From: an uncultured Spongiibacteraceae bacterium
Lineage (GTDB): Bacteria > Pseudomonadota > Gammaproteobacteria > Pseudomonadales > CAMLJR01
Reading direction: 5' to 3'
DNA length: 5,522 nucleotides
Assembly: GCA_946480345.1 (NCBI GenBank)
Contig: CAMLJR010000168.1
Span: 1-5,522, forward strand
Shown: in pieces, positions 1-5,522 of the stretch
Numbering within the stretch: position 1 is the stretch's first letter
Layout of the letters: the number at the start of each line of letters is the position of its first letter
Translations under genes and position numbers: made by a program
Notes under the pieces: generated by a model
What the model was told of the DNA's origin: nothing
Seen by the model: the letters and a program-made list of their open reading frames with translations, nothing else
Databases searched by the model: none

Positions 1-1
1 G

Positions 2-673
2 TTTAATGCGAATCAGGTGTACAGCTCGATCGATCGTCAGGGACGTTATGCATTCCGGAATCAGCCACCGATTGCGCAGTGGAATCTCGCGGGATTGGCA
101 CAAGCGCTGCTGCCGTTGATTGCCGACAACAACACCGATGCACTGCCGCCCGCACAGGAAGCCATCAACGCCTTCTCCGCAAAATTTCAAAACGCCTATG
201 TCGCGGGCATGCTGAAAAAAATCGGGCTCACGCAAACAACGGAAAAAAATATCGCACTGATCGAAGATTTATTTAAAACGATGAGCGATACCGCAGCCGA
301 TTACACACTGACGTTTCGGCGCTTATCGGAACTCGCGAATTTAGATTCAGCACAAGAGAACAGTGTCAGCGAAATATTCGAATTGCCTGAAAGCTTTGCG
401 ATCTGGATCGAGCAGTGGCAGACGCAACTTACGCAGGAAAATCGCGATCCGGCGGCACGTCAAGCAGAAATGTTCGCGGTGAATCCGGTTTTTATTCCAC
501 GCAATCATTTGGTGGAAGACGCAATCGCTGCGGCGTATCAAAACGATTTCGCGCCTTTTCATCGACTTGTTGATGTACTGGCTGCCCCGTATAACTACCA
601 ACCGGAGCTGGCGCGTTACGCCACGCCGCCAACACCGGAGCAGATCGTACAGAAAACATTTTGCGGGACTTGA
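2..673 (+). CDS. selO: Protein adenylyltransferase SelO (YdiU family), C-terminal part
   Basis: SelO is a pseudokinase-fold enzyme that transfers AMP from ATP to Ser, Thr or Tyr of target proteins and is linked to redox stress. The gene is cut by the left edge; the frame is open from base 2, giving the last 223 residues of a protein usually near 480-500. The fragment opens just after the expected DYGPFGFLD-type catalytic region, with QGRYAF and QPPIAQWNL matching the family block after the active site (E. coli has QGRYAF-DNQPAVALWNL). VNPVFIPRNHLVEDAI near the end matches the conserved NPxxxxRN motif. The ATP-binding and metal-binding residues lie outside the window. The protein ends Phe-Cys-Gly-Thr; this Cys is third from the end, where eukaryotic SelO carries selenocysteine, and its codon is TGC, so the final TGA is an ordinary stop. 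It is convergent with uvrB. Confidence 0.94.
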   Translation, partial: FNANQVYSSIDRQGRYAFRNQPPIAQWNLAGLAQALLPLIADNNTDALPPAQEAINAFSAKFQNAYVAGMLKKIGLTQTTEKNIALIEDLFKTMSDTAADYTLTFRRLSELANLDSAQENSVSEIFELPESFAIWIEQWQTQLTQENRDPAARQAEMFAVNPVFIPRNHLVEDAIAAAYQNDFAPFHRLVDVLAAPYNYQPELARYATPPTPEQIVQKTFCGT

Positions 674-680
674 TCCCGCA
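662..680. terminator. Hairpin over the selO stop codon; possible weak terminator
   Basis: TGCGGGA (662-668) pairs with TCCCGCA (674-680) to give a 7-bp GC-rich stem whose 5-base loop contains the selO TGA. It sits in the only space between the convergent selO and uvrB genes, so it could end selO transcripts. The following bases (GATTTCG) make a poor U tract, and on the opposite strand there is no T run directly after the stem, so intrinsic termination is uncertain. Confidence 0.4.
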
Positions 681-696
681 GATTTCGCGTGAACAG

Positions 697-2721
697 TCAG
701 GACAACGCTTCGTATTTCAACGCCGCTAATTCATCGCGCACTTGCGCAGCTTCTTCGAACTCGAGATTTTTTGCGTGTTGATGCATTTTTTGTTCGAGTT
801 TTTTGATTTCTTTTTCGCGCTCTTGCGGCGTCATCTCGGCAATCGACTTTCCGTAACGCGCTTCGGGCTCAGCGACTTTGCGTGCTTTCGCACCACCGCG
901 TTTGCCGCGGGCGCCGGGTGCGTGCGCGCCTTCCATGATATCGGTAACTGATTTCTTAACGCCTTTCGGCACGATGCCGTGCTCTTCGTTGAACGCAATT
1001 TGTTTATCGCGGCGACGATTGGTTTCGCCGATTGCGCGCTCCATCGAACCGGTCATTTTGTCGGCATACAAAATTGCGGTGCCGTTTAAATTCCGCGCGG
1101 CACGGCCGATCGTTTGAATTAACGAACGTTCCGAACGCAGGAAGCCCTCTTTATCCGCATCGAGAATCGCGACCAGCGATACCTCGGGCATATCCAACCC
1201 TTCACGCAATAAGTTGATGCCAACCAGCACATCGAATAAACCCAAGCGCAAATCGCGAATTATTTCGACGCGCTCCACCGTTTCGATATCCGAATGCAAA
1301 TAGCGCACGCGAATACCGTGATCGCTCAAATATTCGGTGAGGTCTTCGGCCATGCGTTTGGTCAGCGTTGTCACCAACACGCGCTCTTCGATGGCGATGC
1401 GCTTTTTGATTTCCGATAACAAATCGTCGACCTGTGTGCGCGCCGGCCGCACTTCGATTTGCGGATCGACCAGACCCGTTGGCCGCACCAATTGCTCGGC
1501 AACGCGTCCTGCATTTTGCTGTTCGTATGGCCCAGGCGTCGCGGAGACAAAGATCAACTGCGGCACTAAACGCTCCCATTCATCGAAACGCAAAGGACGA
1601 TTATCGAGCGCCGACGGCAAACGGAAACCGTATTCGACCAGCGTTTCCTTACGCGAGCGATCGCCTTTGTACATCGCGCCGATTTGCGGAATCGATACAT
1701 GCGATTCATCGACGACAACGAGTGCAGTCGGCGGCAAATAATCGAACAGCGTCGGCGGCGCTTCGCCGGGCGCGCGGCCAGACAGATAGCGCGAATAATT
1801 TTCGATGCCGTTGCAATACCCCAGCTCGCGAATCATTTCGAGATCGAATCGCGTGCGTTGTTCGAGCCGTTGCGCTTCGACCAATTTGTTGTTGTCGCGC
1901 AGGTATTTGAGCCGCTCCTTCAGTTCTTCTTCGATGTGATCGACCGCCTGCAACAACGTTTCGCGCGGCGTCACGTAGTGCGATTTCGGGAACACGACAT
2001 AGCGCGGCAATTTGCTGATCAATTCGCCAGTAAGCGGGTCGAACGTCGAAATATTCTCGATGACGTCGTCGAACAATTCGACGCGCACTGCATCGCGCTC
2101 GGATTCGGCCGGAAAAATATCGATGATGTCGCCGCGCACACGATACGTGCCGCGAGCGAAGGCCTGATCGTTGCGCGTGTACTGCATTTCGGCGAGACGG
2201 CGCAGAATCGCGCGCTGCTCGACCGGCTGGCCGCGATCGATATGCAGCACCATTTTGAAATACTGATCGGGATCGCCCAAACCATAGATCGCCGACACCG
2301 TCGCGACTATCAGTGCATCTTCGCGCTCCATCAACGCCTTCGTCGCCGACAGTCGCATCTGCTCGATGTGTTCGTTGATCGAGGCGTCTTTCTCGATGTA
2401 CGTGTCCGACGATGGCACGTAGGCTTCGGGCTGGTAGTAGTCGTAATAGGAGACGAAGTACTCGACCGCATTGTTCGGAAAGAACTCTTTGAATTCGCCG
2501 TACAGCTGCGCGGCCAGTGTTTTATTCGGCGCCATCACGATGGTTGGTCGCTGAATTTCCTGCACCACGTTCGCCACTGTGAAGGTCTTGCCGGAGCCGG
2601 TGACACCGAGCAATGTCTGCGACATCAGGCCGGCGCGAACGCCCTCGACCAGCTCGCGAATCGCGGTCGGCTGATCGCCAGCAGGCTTATAAGGGGATGC
2701 AACAACGAAGGGACGACCCAT
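697..2721 (-). CDS. uvrB: UvrABC excinuclease subunit B
   Basis: UvrB is the helicase-like damage-verification subunit of cytosolic nucleotide excision repair. It is loaded by UvrA, inserts a beta hairpin between the DNA strands and recruits UvrC for dual incision. The 674-residue product is almost the length of E. coli UvrB (673). Visible are Walker A GVTGSGKT (39-46, Lys45), the hairpin with Tyr92, Tyr93, Tyr95 and Tyr96 in [12 protein letters not shown], motif II DESH (338-341), motif III SATPG (393-397), motif [11 protein letters not shown] (501-510), motif [11 protein letters not shown] (536-544), and the C-terminal UVR domain (about 631-669) that contacts UvrC. A Gly/Ala/Lys-rich linker (about 597-618) precedes the UVR domain. 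The start at 2721 (MGRPFVV) fits the family N-terminus and has a good ribosome site; the frame stays open to an ATG at 2790, but the added 23 residues are not part of UvrB. No CTGT-N8-ACAG LexA box is visible upstream. Confidence 0.98.
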   Translation of the reverse strand: MGRPFVVASPYKPAGDQPTAIRELVEGVRAGLMSQTLLGVTGSGKTFTVANVVQEIQRPTIVMAPNKTLAAQLYGEFKEFFPNNAVEYFVSYYDYYQPEAYVPSSDTYIEKDASINEHIEQMRLSATKALMEREDALIVATVSAIYGLGDPDQYFKMVLHIDRGQPVEQRAILRRLAEMQYTRNDQAFARGTYRVRGDIIDIFPAESERDAVRVELFDDVIENISTFDPLTGELISKLPRYVVFPKSHYVTPRETLLQAVDHIEEELKERLKYLRDNNKLVEAQRLEQRTRFDLEMIRELGYCNGIENYSRYLSGRAPGEAPPTLFDYLPPTALVVVDESHVSIPQIGAMYKGDRSRKETLVEYGFRLPSALDNRPLRFDEWERLVPQLIFVSATPGPYEQQNAGRVAEQLVRPTGLVDPQIEVRPARTQVDDLLSEIKKRIAIEERVLVTTLTKRMAEDLTEYLSDHGIRVRYLHSDIETVERVEIIRDLRLGLFDVLVGINLLREGLDMPEVSLVAILDADKEGFLRSERSLIQTIGRAARNLNGTAILYADKMTGSMERAIGETNRRRDKQIAFNEEHGIVPKGVKKSVTDIMEGAHAPGARGKRGGAKARKVAEPEARYGKSIAEMTPQEREKEIKKLEQKMHQHAKNLEFEEAAQVRDELAALKYEALS

Positions 2722-2727
2722 GATCAA

Positions 2728-2731
2728 CTCC
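2728..2731 (-). promoter_or_regulatory. uvrB ribosome binding site
   Basis: GGAG on the minus strand lies 6 bases before the ATG at 2721. This spacing, together with the conserved UvrB N-terminus, fixes the start at 2721 rather than at the in-frame ATG at 2790. Confidence 0.75.
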
Positions 2732-2828
2732 GGTAACGCGATGGCGGCAGCCACTATTGCGGCGGCGAGGCGGTTTCGCAAGAGGAGCAACGCCGATTAC
2801 GCGCCACTCCGCCAGTTGCGGCGACTCC

Positions 2829-2858
2829 GATATGTCGATCTGATCAAAAAATTGCCAA
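2829..2858 (-). promoter_or_regulatory. Candidate uvrB promoter (weak)
   Basis: On the minus strand TTGGCA (2853-2858) is followed after 18 bases by CATATC (2829-2834). The -35 box is one base off consensus, but the -10 box matches at only three positions, so this is tentative. A second TTGGCA and a CATAAT lie a little further upstream but are badly spaced. It is divergent from the tRNA promoter. Confidence 0.22.
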
Positions 2859-2891
2859 AAGATTCATTATGTTAGCGATGCCAAAAAGCAG

Positions 2892-2920
2892 TTGACTGAG
2901 GCCGGAGCCGCCTTTAATAT
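2892..2920 (+). promoter_or_regulatory. Sigma-70 promoter of tRNA-Asn
   Basis: TTGACT (2892-2897) and TAATAT (2915-2920) are separated by exactly 17 bases, each one or two bases from consensus. The discriminator after the -10 box is GCGCGCC, the GC-rich type that makes stable-RNA promoters sensitive to ppGpp and growth rate. An A tract (2883-2887) just upstream of the -35 could act as a proximal UP element. Predicted transcription start is near 2926-2928, about 20 bases before the mature tRNA. Confidence 0.87.
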
Positions 2921-2948
2921 GCGCGCCTCCTACCGCGTTCCACTTCAT

Positions 2949-3024
2949 TCCGCCTTAGCTCAGTCGGTAGAGCAAATGACTGTTAATCATTGGGTCGCTG
3001 GTTCGAGCCCAGCAGGCGGAGCCA
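2949..3024 (+). tRNA. tRNA-Asn (anticodon GUU)
   Basis: The 76-base cloverleaf closes fully by eye. The acceptor stem TCCGCCT/AGGCGGA has 7 pairs, followed by discriminator G and an encoded CCA (3022-3024). The D stem is GCTC/GAGC, the anticodon stem AATGA/TCATT with loop CTGTTAA and anticodon GTT at 2982-2984, and the T stem GCTGG/CCAGC with loop TTCGAGC. It decodes AAC and AAU. It is a single-gene transcription unit with its own promoter and terminator, divergent from uvrB. Genomic islands often integrate at tRNA-Asn genes, but no second copy of its 3' end occurs in the window. Confidence 0.98.
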
Positions 3025-3040
3025 AATACATAAAGAAAAA

Positions 3041-3066
3041 GGCTGCAGAAATGCAGCCTTTTTTTT
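3041..3066 (+). terminator. Intrinsic terminator of tRNA-Asn
   Basis: GGCTGCA (3041-3047), GAAA tetraloop, TGCAGCC (3052-3058), then eight T (3059-3066). The stem can be lengthened by pairing the A5 at 3036-3040 with the T run. It lies 17 bases after the CCA end of the tRNA, so it isolates the tRNA from the downstream dehydrogenase gene. Confidence 0.92.
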
Positions 3067-3170
3067 ATGGCTAAGAGTTTTGGTTAAGATTTATTCATTT
3101 AGCGCCCTTTCGCGAGTCACCCGTCATATCCTGCGGTCGATGTCTCCAGACCAATCGCAGAGGACGGGCA

Positions 3171-4181
3171 ATGATCAATCGCGACGAAAATAACGAACAC
3201 AGCGCCAATGTCGATTCCTCCCACGATACCGTCGGCACACGGCGGCAGTTCATTCGCAATTCAAGCGGAGTAATCGCGAGCGCGGCAGCTTTAACCGGCA
3301 TTGCCAGCACCACTTCCGCCGCCGACAAACCTCTCGCGTCAAACCGCTTTGCCGGCCGCGTGGCCGTGATTACCGGCGGTGCGCGCGGCATGGGTCGCAG
3401 CCATGCCGAACAATTGGCGCGCGAAGGCGCGGACATTGTCATCTGCGATATCGCAGCGTCGATTGGCTCGCTCGATTACCCGTTGGCCAGCGCTGCCGAT
3501 CTGGCCGAAACGCAGCGTCGCGTCGAAGCGCTGGGCAGAAAATGCCTCGCCGTGCGCGCGGATGTGCGCAATGCCAAAGCCATGCAAGCACTCATCGACC
3601 GCACTGTCGAAACCTTCGGCAAGATCGATTATCTGCTCGCGAACGCGGGAATTTTGAGTATGGGGAAAGCTGCTTATTTATCTGACGCCGCCTTCGACGA
3701 TGTGATGCAAACCAATGTGTATGGCGTGTTCAATGTGATGCGAGCGGCACTACCGCACATGCAAAAGCAGAATTTCGGCCGCATCGTCGTCACCTCATCG
3801 ATGGCGGGACGTGGAGGAGTCGCCAACTTGGGCCATTACGCCGCTTCGAAATGGGCCGTGATTGGATTAGTCAAAAGCGCGGCGCTCGAAACAGCGAATC
3901 AAGGCATCACCGTCAACGCAGTGTGCCCCACCGCCGTCGCCACCCCCCTTTTGTTAAACGACGCCGCGTACCGCCGCGCGTTCCCAGACAAACCTAAACC
4001 CACCAAAGAAGAATTCATCGCGCGCATGGAAGCCAACCCGTATTTGCCGCAAGGCGTGCCATGGGTACAACCCATCGATGTGACGAACACGATTTTATTT
4101 TTGCTTTCTGACGAAGCTCGCTATATCAGCGGCGAAGCTATGACCGTTTCTGCGGGAAGTATTGCTTCGAATTCGGCGTGA
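3171..4181 (+). CDS. Tat-signal short-chain dehydrogenase, mycofactocin-coupled-like subfamily
   Basis: A classical-fold SDR of 336 residues that would oxidise or reduce an unidentified alcohol/carbonyl substrate with NAD(H). Seen: cofactor motif TGGARGMG (68-75), Asp93 at the end of beta-2 (favours NAD over NADP), NAG (158-160), and the catalytic tetrad Asn182, Ser210, Tyr223, Lys227. Residues about 94-112 form an insertion (SLDYPLA then DLAET). With CPTAVATPL, the PDKPKPTKEEF segment and PWVQPIDVTN...LSDEARYISG, it resembles the mycofactocin-coupled SDR subfamily, known for a tightly held, non-exchanging nicotinamide. The N-terminus is odd for an SDR: TRRQFIR (23-29) fits the twin-arginine consensus, a mildly hydrophobic stretch (33-45) follows, and TSA-A (48-51) is a possible signal peptidase site, so periplasmic export of the folded, cofactor-loaded enzyme is inferred. 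The start has GAGGA (3160-3164) 6 bases upstream. It stands alone between terminators; no mycofactocin biosynthesis gene is in the window. Confidence 0.93.
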   Translation: MINRDENNEHSANVDSSHDTVGTRRQFIRNSSGVIASAAALTGIASTTSAADKPLASNRFAGRVAVITGGARGMGRSHAEQLAREGADIVICDIAASIGSLDYPLASAADLAETQRRVEALGRKCLAVRADVRNAKAMQALIDRTVETFGKIDYLLANAGILSMGKAAYLSDAAFDDVMQTNVYGVFNVMRAALPHMQKQNFGRIVVTSSMAGRGGVANLGHYAASKWAVIGLVKSAALETANQGITVNAVCPTAVATPLLLNDAAYRRAFPDKPKPTKEEFIARMEANPYLPQGVPWVQPIDVTNTILFLLSDEARYISGEAMTVSAGSIASNSA

Positions 4182-4235
4182 TAAAAATCACGGCATAAAA
4201 ATAGATTTTTTGGATAGAAGCTGCGGCATTACTTC

Positions 4236-4266
4236 AAAAAAATCGGCGATTTATTCGCCGATTTTT
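4236..4266. terminator. Bidirectional intrinsic terminator between convergent genes
   Basis: TCGGCGA (4243-4249) and TCGCCGA (4255-4261) pair around a 5-base loop, flanked by A7 (4236-4242) on the left and T5 (4262-4266) on the right, extending the stem to about 12 pairs. It lies 54 bases after the dehydrogenase stop. On the minus strand the T7 follows the stem, so it can also end transcripts from the lipoprotein gene; those transcripts would then carry repeat copy A in their 3' UTR. Confidence 0.87.
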
Positions 4267-4276
4267 AATAACACCA

Positions 4277-4314
4277 GCGTCTCGACCGTGCAATCGATCG
4301 TAACTGGATGCAGC
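4277..4314. repeat. Direct repeat, copy A (38 bp)
   Basis: Starts GCGTCTCGACCG and ends ATGCAGC, with the palindrome CGATCG near the middle. It matches copy B at 5106-5144 in the same orientation; differences are T for C at 4289, 4294 and 4305 and one missing T after 4307. It is intergenic, 73 bases beyond the stop of the leftward lipoprotein gene and 10 bases right of the terminator T run. No other copy was seen in the window. Its nature is unknown. Confidence 0.85.
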
Positions 4315-4344
4315 TATATATCAGCTATTTATCTGATGAATAGC
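4313..4344. repeat. Imperfect inverted repeat next to repeat A
   Basis: GCTAT (4313-4317) pairs with ATAGC (4340-4344) and ATCAG (4320-4324) with CTGAT (4333-4337), separated by one A/A mismatch and one T/G wobble, with an 8-base AT-rich loop. It overlaps the last two bases of repeat A and would form a hairpin in the lipoprotein mRNA 3' UTR. There is no T run on either side, so it is not a terminator by itself. Confidence 0.55.
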
Positions 4345-4387
4345 CGATAACTGGCGACCGAAAATTTTTCGCGAAAGCGCTCTGGCA

Positions 4388-5014
4388 TCAAATATAGCGA
4401 TTGCAGCCGGGTATAGCCTTTTGCTTTTCTTTGTATTCCATCGAAAGGTTTTCCACCAATTGTTTTTTCTTGGCTCTTTCGGAGGCCGGACGCGTCGCCC
4501 TATAAATATCCTGTCTTTTGGCTTTGTACTCGCTCATTAACGCATCACACGCAGGCTTGTTTTCTGCGATCAACTTCATTCGCTGTTTATGTTCCTGTTG
4601 AATACGCGCATTTTCTGCCTCTATCTCCGCCCGCTTGCGCTCACGCTCAGCGTCCGCTCTGGCAACCTCCTTTTGGAGCCCTGCAATTCGTGCATCGCCG
4701 GCGCGGCTGTAGGAATCTCCCGCGAAGATCAGCTTGTCGTCGTCGGTTAACGCGAACGCCATCCCCAACGGACCTATCCATTGCTCACCTTGGCGAGTGA
4801 GCGCAAAGGACTTTCCGTTTTCAGTATTAACGCCTTCTGCGGTTACGCGAACACCGTCCGTGAAAACGAGATTGTCTCCTTCTCGCGAAATTTTTATAAA
4901 CTGGTGGTAGTCGTTATTTTCTTCCTCCCACAGGCCGATATATTTCTTTCCGCTTTCTCCACCACACGATGAAATGAGCAGAATAAGTGGTAGTACCCAG
5001 TACACTGACTTCAT
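4388..5014 (-). CDS. Putative lipoprotein of unknown function with coiled coil
   Basis: I do not recognise a named family. The 208-residue product starts MKSVYWVLPL with one basic residue and a hydrophobic stretch ending in lipobox ISSC; Cys17 would be lipidated by Lgt and cleaved by LspA. Gly at +2 suggests outer-membrane sorting rather than inner-membrane retention. Residues about 24-104 look beta-rich, with YIGLWEEE near the start, reminiscent of the GxW signature of lipocalin-like barrels (a resemblance only). Residues about 108-152 are a strongly charged Arg/Glu/Lys/Ala coiled coil. Cys156 and Cys204 bracket a charged helical tail (about 160-199) and could form a periplasmic disulfide closing a helical hairpin. 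The start at 5014 is chosen over an in-frame ATG at 5068 because it gives a proper signal peptide and follows AGGAGG. The gene lies downstream of, and codirectional with, an ankyrin gene (145 bases apart) and is bracketed by direct repeats A and B. Confidence 0.85.
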   Translation of the reverse strand: MKSVYWVLPLILLISSCGGESGKKYIGLWEEENNDYHQFIKISREGDNLVFTDGVRVTAEGVNTENGKSFALTRQGEQWIGPLGMAFALTDDDKLIFAGDSYSRAGDARIAGLQKEVARADAERERKRAEIEAENARIQQEHKQRMKLIAENKPACDALMSEYKAKRQDIYRATRPASERAKKKQLVENLSMEYKEKQKAIPGCNRYI

Positions 5015-5018
5015 AAGT

Positions 5019-5024
5019 CCTCCT
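5019..5024 (-). promoter_or_regulatory. Lipoprotein gene ribosome binding site
   Basis: A perfect AGGAGG on the minus strand, 4 bases before the ATG at 5014. It decides the start in favour of the lipoprotein signal peptide and against the upstream in-frame ATG at 5068. Confidence 0.85.
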
Positions 5025-5078
5025 GACAAGTAATTTTTCCCGTTTAAGTTGCTGCTATTGAATAACAACGTTTTTTAC

Positions 5079-5092
5079 TCACGACCTCGTGA
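5079..5092. repeat. Short perfect inverted repeat beside repeat B
   Basis: TCACGA (5079-5084) and TCGTGA (5087-5092) around CC, followed on the plus strand by T5 (5093-5097) and preceded by T6 (5071-5076). The T run would only serve plus-strand transcripts, and no plus-strand gene ends here, so it is not an obvious terminator for the leftward ankyrin gene. It could be a protein-binding palindrome upstream of the lipoprotein gene, or the counterpart of the hairpin left of repeat A. Confidence 0.45.
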
Positions 5093-5105
5093 TTTTTCTC
5101 GGCGG

Positions 5106-5144
5106 GCGTCTCGACCGCGCAACCGATCGTAACCGGTATGCAGC
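5106..5144. repeat. Direct repeat, copy B (39 bp)
   Basis: Second copy of the element at 4277-4314, same orientation, with C at 5118, 5123 and 5134 where copy A has T, and one extra T at 5137. It lies 15 bases beyond the stop of the leftward ankyrin gene and 91 bases upstream of the lipoprotein start, so it may sit in the 3' UTR of one gene and the leader of the next. The copies start 829 bases apart and enclose the whole lipoprotein gene. Confidence 0.85.
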
Positions 5145-5159
5145 GCGCATCCATCAAAC

Positions 5160-5522
5160 TTAATCGGTGCCCGAAACCTTCATTCCTTGAGAGCGCATCC
5201 ATTCGCGAACCTTTGCGGGCGGATCGGGCGGGTATTTTGCGCCTTTGGAAATCATCAGATCGCGGAGTTTTTCAAATTGGGTCCGCATTTCGCCGGGCTG
5301 TTGAGATTCTATGGATAGTTTTGCGCTCCACATAGCACTGACGCCGCTATTTTCGATGGCGTTGACATTCGCCCCCTTCTCGACAAGATAAATTGCTCGA
5401 TCAGGTTGATTGGTATCCATCGCTGTGATTAAAGCCGTAACACCCAGGCTATCCTTTGTCTCCAAATTAGCACCTCTCTCTACCAATAATTTAACGTGTT
5501 CGAGGGAGGCGCCTTCAGCGCC
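5160..5522 (-). CDS. Ankyrin-repeat protein, C-terminal part
   Basis: The gene runs off the right edge; the last 120 residues are visible and the true start is outside. Ankyrin repeats form stacked helix-turn-helix units for protein-protein contact. Residues 1-24 (EHVKLLVERGANLETKD) are the second half of one unit, 25-57 (SLGVTALITAMDTNQP, then YLVEKGANVNA) a complete one, and 58-98 a diverged, slightly longer last unit (LRDLMISKGAKYP), after which PPDPPAKVREWMRSQGMKV caps the protein. Hydrophobic and Gly positions match the consensus, but the usual TPLH motif has become TALI and SAMW, typical of diverged bacterial repeats. Its partner and cellular location cannot be told, because any signal peptide lies outside the window. 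It is codirectional with the downstream lipoprotein gene; shared transcription is possible, as no minus-strand terminator is evident between them. Confidence 0.88.
   Translation of the reverse strand, partial: GAEGASLEHVKLLVERGANLETKDSLGVTALITAMDTNQPDRAIYLVEKGANVNAIENSGVSAMWSAKLSIESQQPGEMRTQFEKLRDLMISKGAKYPPDPPAKVREWMRSQGMKVSGTD

Noticed and set aside
671..673. selO TGA read as selenocysteine, since SelO is a selenoprotein in some eukaryotes
   Set aside because: The family Sec position is third from the end and is here a Cys codon TGC (FCGT). The TGA lies after it, no SECIS-like hairpin with the right placement follows, and readthrough residues resemble nothing in the family.
1684..2736. Long plus-strand open frame of 350 codons opposite uvrB
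   Set aside because: It is antisense to a fully conserved uvrB, its Arg/Phe/Asp-rich composition is typical of a shadow frame, and it matches no family.
2722..2790. In-frame N-terminal extension of UvrB giving a hydrophobic, signal-like peptide
   Set aside because: UvrB is cytosolic and the family begins near MGRPFVV. The ATG at 2721 has a well-placed GGAG, while the extension is not UvrB-like.
2892..3074. Short open frame covering the tRNA-Asn promoter, gene and terminator
   Set aside because: The DNA is fully explained by the tRNA unit; the frame begins inside the -35 box.
3067..3158. A sigma-70 promoter for the dehydrogenase gene
   Set aside because: A promoter should exist after the tRNA terminator, but no -35/-10 pair with good match and spacing could be picked by eye.
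4162..4350. 62-codon plus-strand open frame downstream of the dehydrogenase
   Set aside because: It overlaps the dehydrogenase 3' end, the terminator and repeat A, and has no recognisable ribosome site or domain.
5015..5068. Upstream ATG for the lipoprotein gene at 5068
   Set aside because: It would place 18 polar residues before the signal peptide and skip the perfect AGGAGG that sits 4 bases before the ATG at 5014.
4277..5144. Repeats A and B as integron attC sites or a CRISPR
   Set aside because: The GTTRRRY and RYYYAAC core pair and long imperfect dyad of an attC are not found. There are only two copies, 829 bases apart with a gene between them, which rules out a CRISPR array.

Overview
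The window looks like a chromosomal segment from a Gram-negative proteobacterium, most likely a gammaproteobacterium. The evidence is a UvrB very close in length and motifs to the Escherichia coli protein, a SelO of the bacterial Cys type, a tRNA-Asn with encoded CCA, a lipoprotein with a classical lipobox, and a Tat-type signal peptide. No species can be named from the sequence alone.

Positions 1-2950 are housekeeping DNA. The 3' part of selO (protein adenylyltransferase) runs rightward off the left edge and converges on a complete uvrB (nucleotide excision repair), read leftward, with only 23 bases between the two stop codons. Upstream of uvrB, a textbook stable-RNA promoter drives a single tRNA-Asn(GUU) gene, closed by a strong intrinsic terminator.

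Positions 3070-5522, downstream of the tRNA, look more accessory. A monocistronic gene encodes a short-chain dehydrogenase resembling the mycofactocin-coupled subfamily, but with an N-terminal twin-arginine signal peptide. It converges, across a probable bidirectional terminator, on two leftward genes: a small lipoprotein of unknown function (beta-rich head, charged coiled coil, cysteine-bracketed helical tail) and, upstream of it, the C-terminal end of an ankyrin-repeat protein cut by the right edge.

The most unusual DNA structure is a pair of 38/39-bp direct repeats (4277-4314 and 5106-5144). They differ by three C/T transitions and one single-base indel, and each lies just 3' of one of the leftward genes. 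The lipoprotein gene is therefore bracketed by the repeats, as if gene plus repeat were a unit that can be duplicated, inserted or exchanged. No transposase, integrase, CRISPR array or canonical integron attC site is visible in the window.
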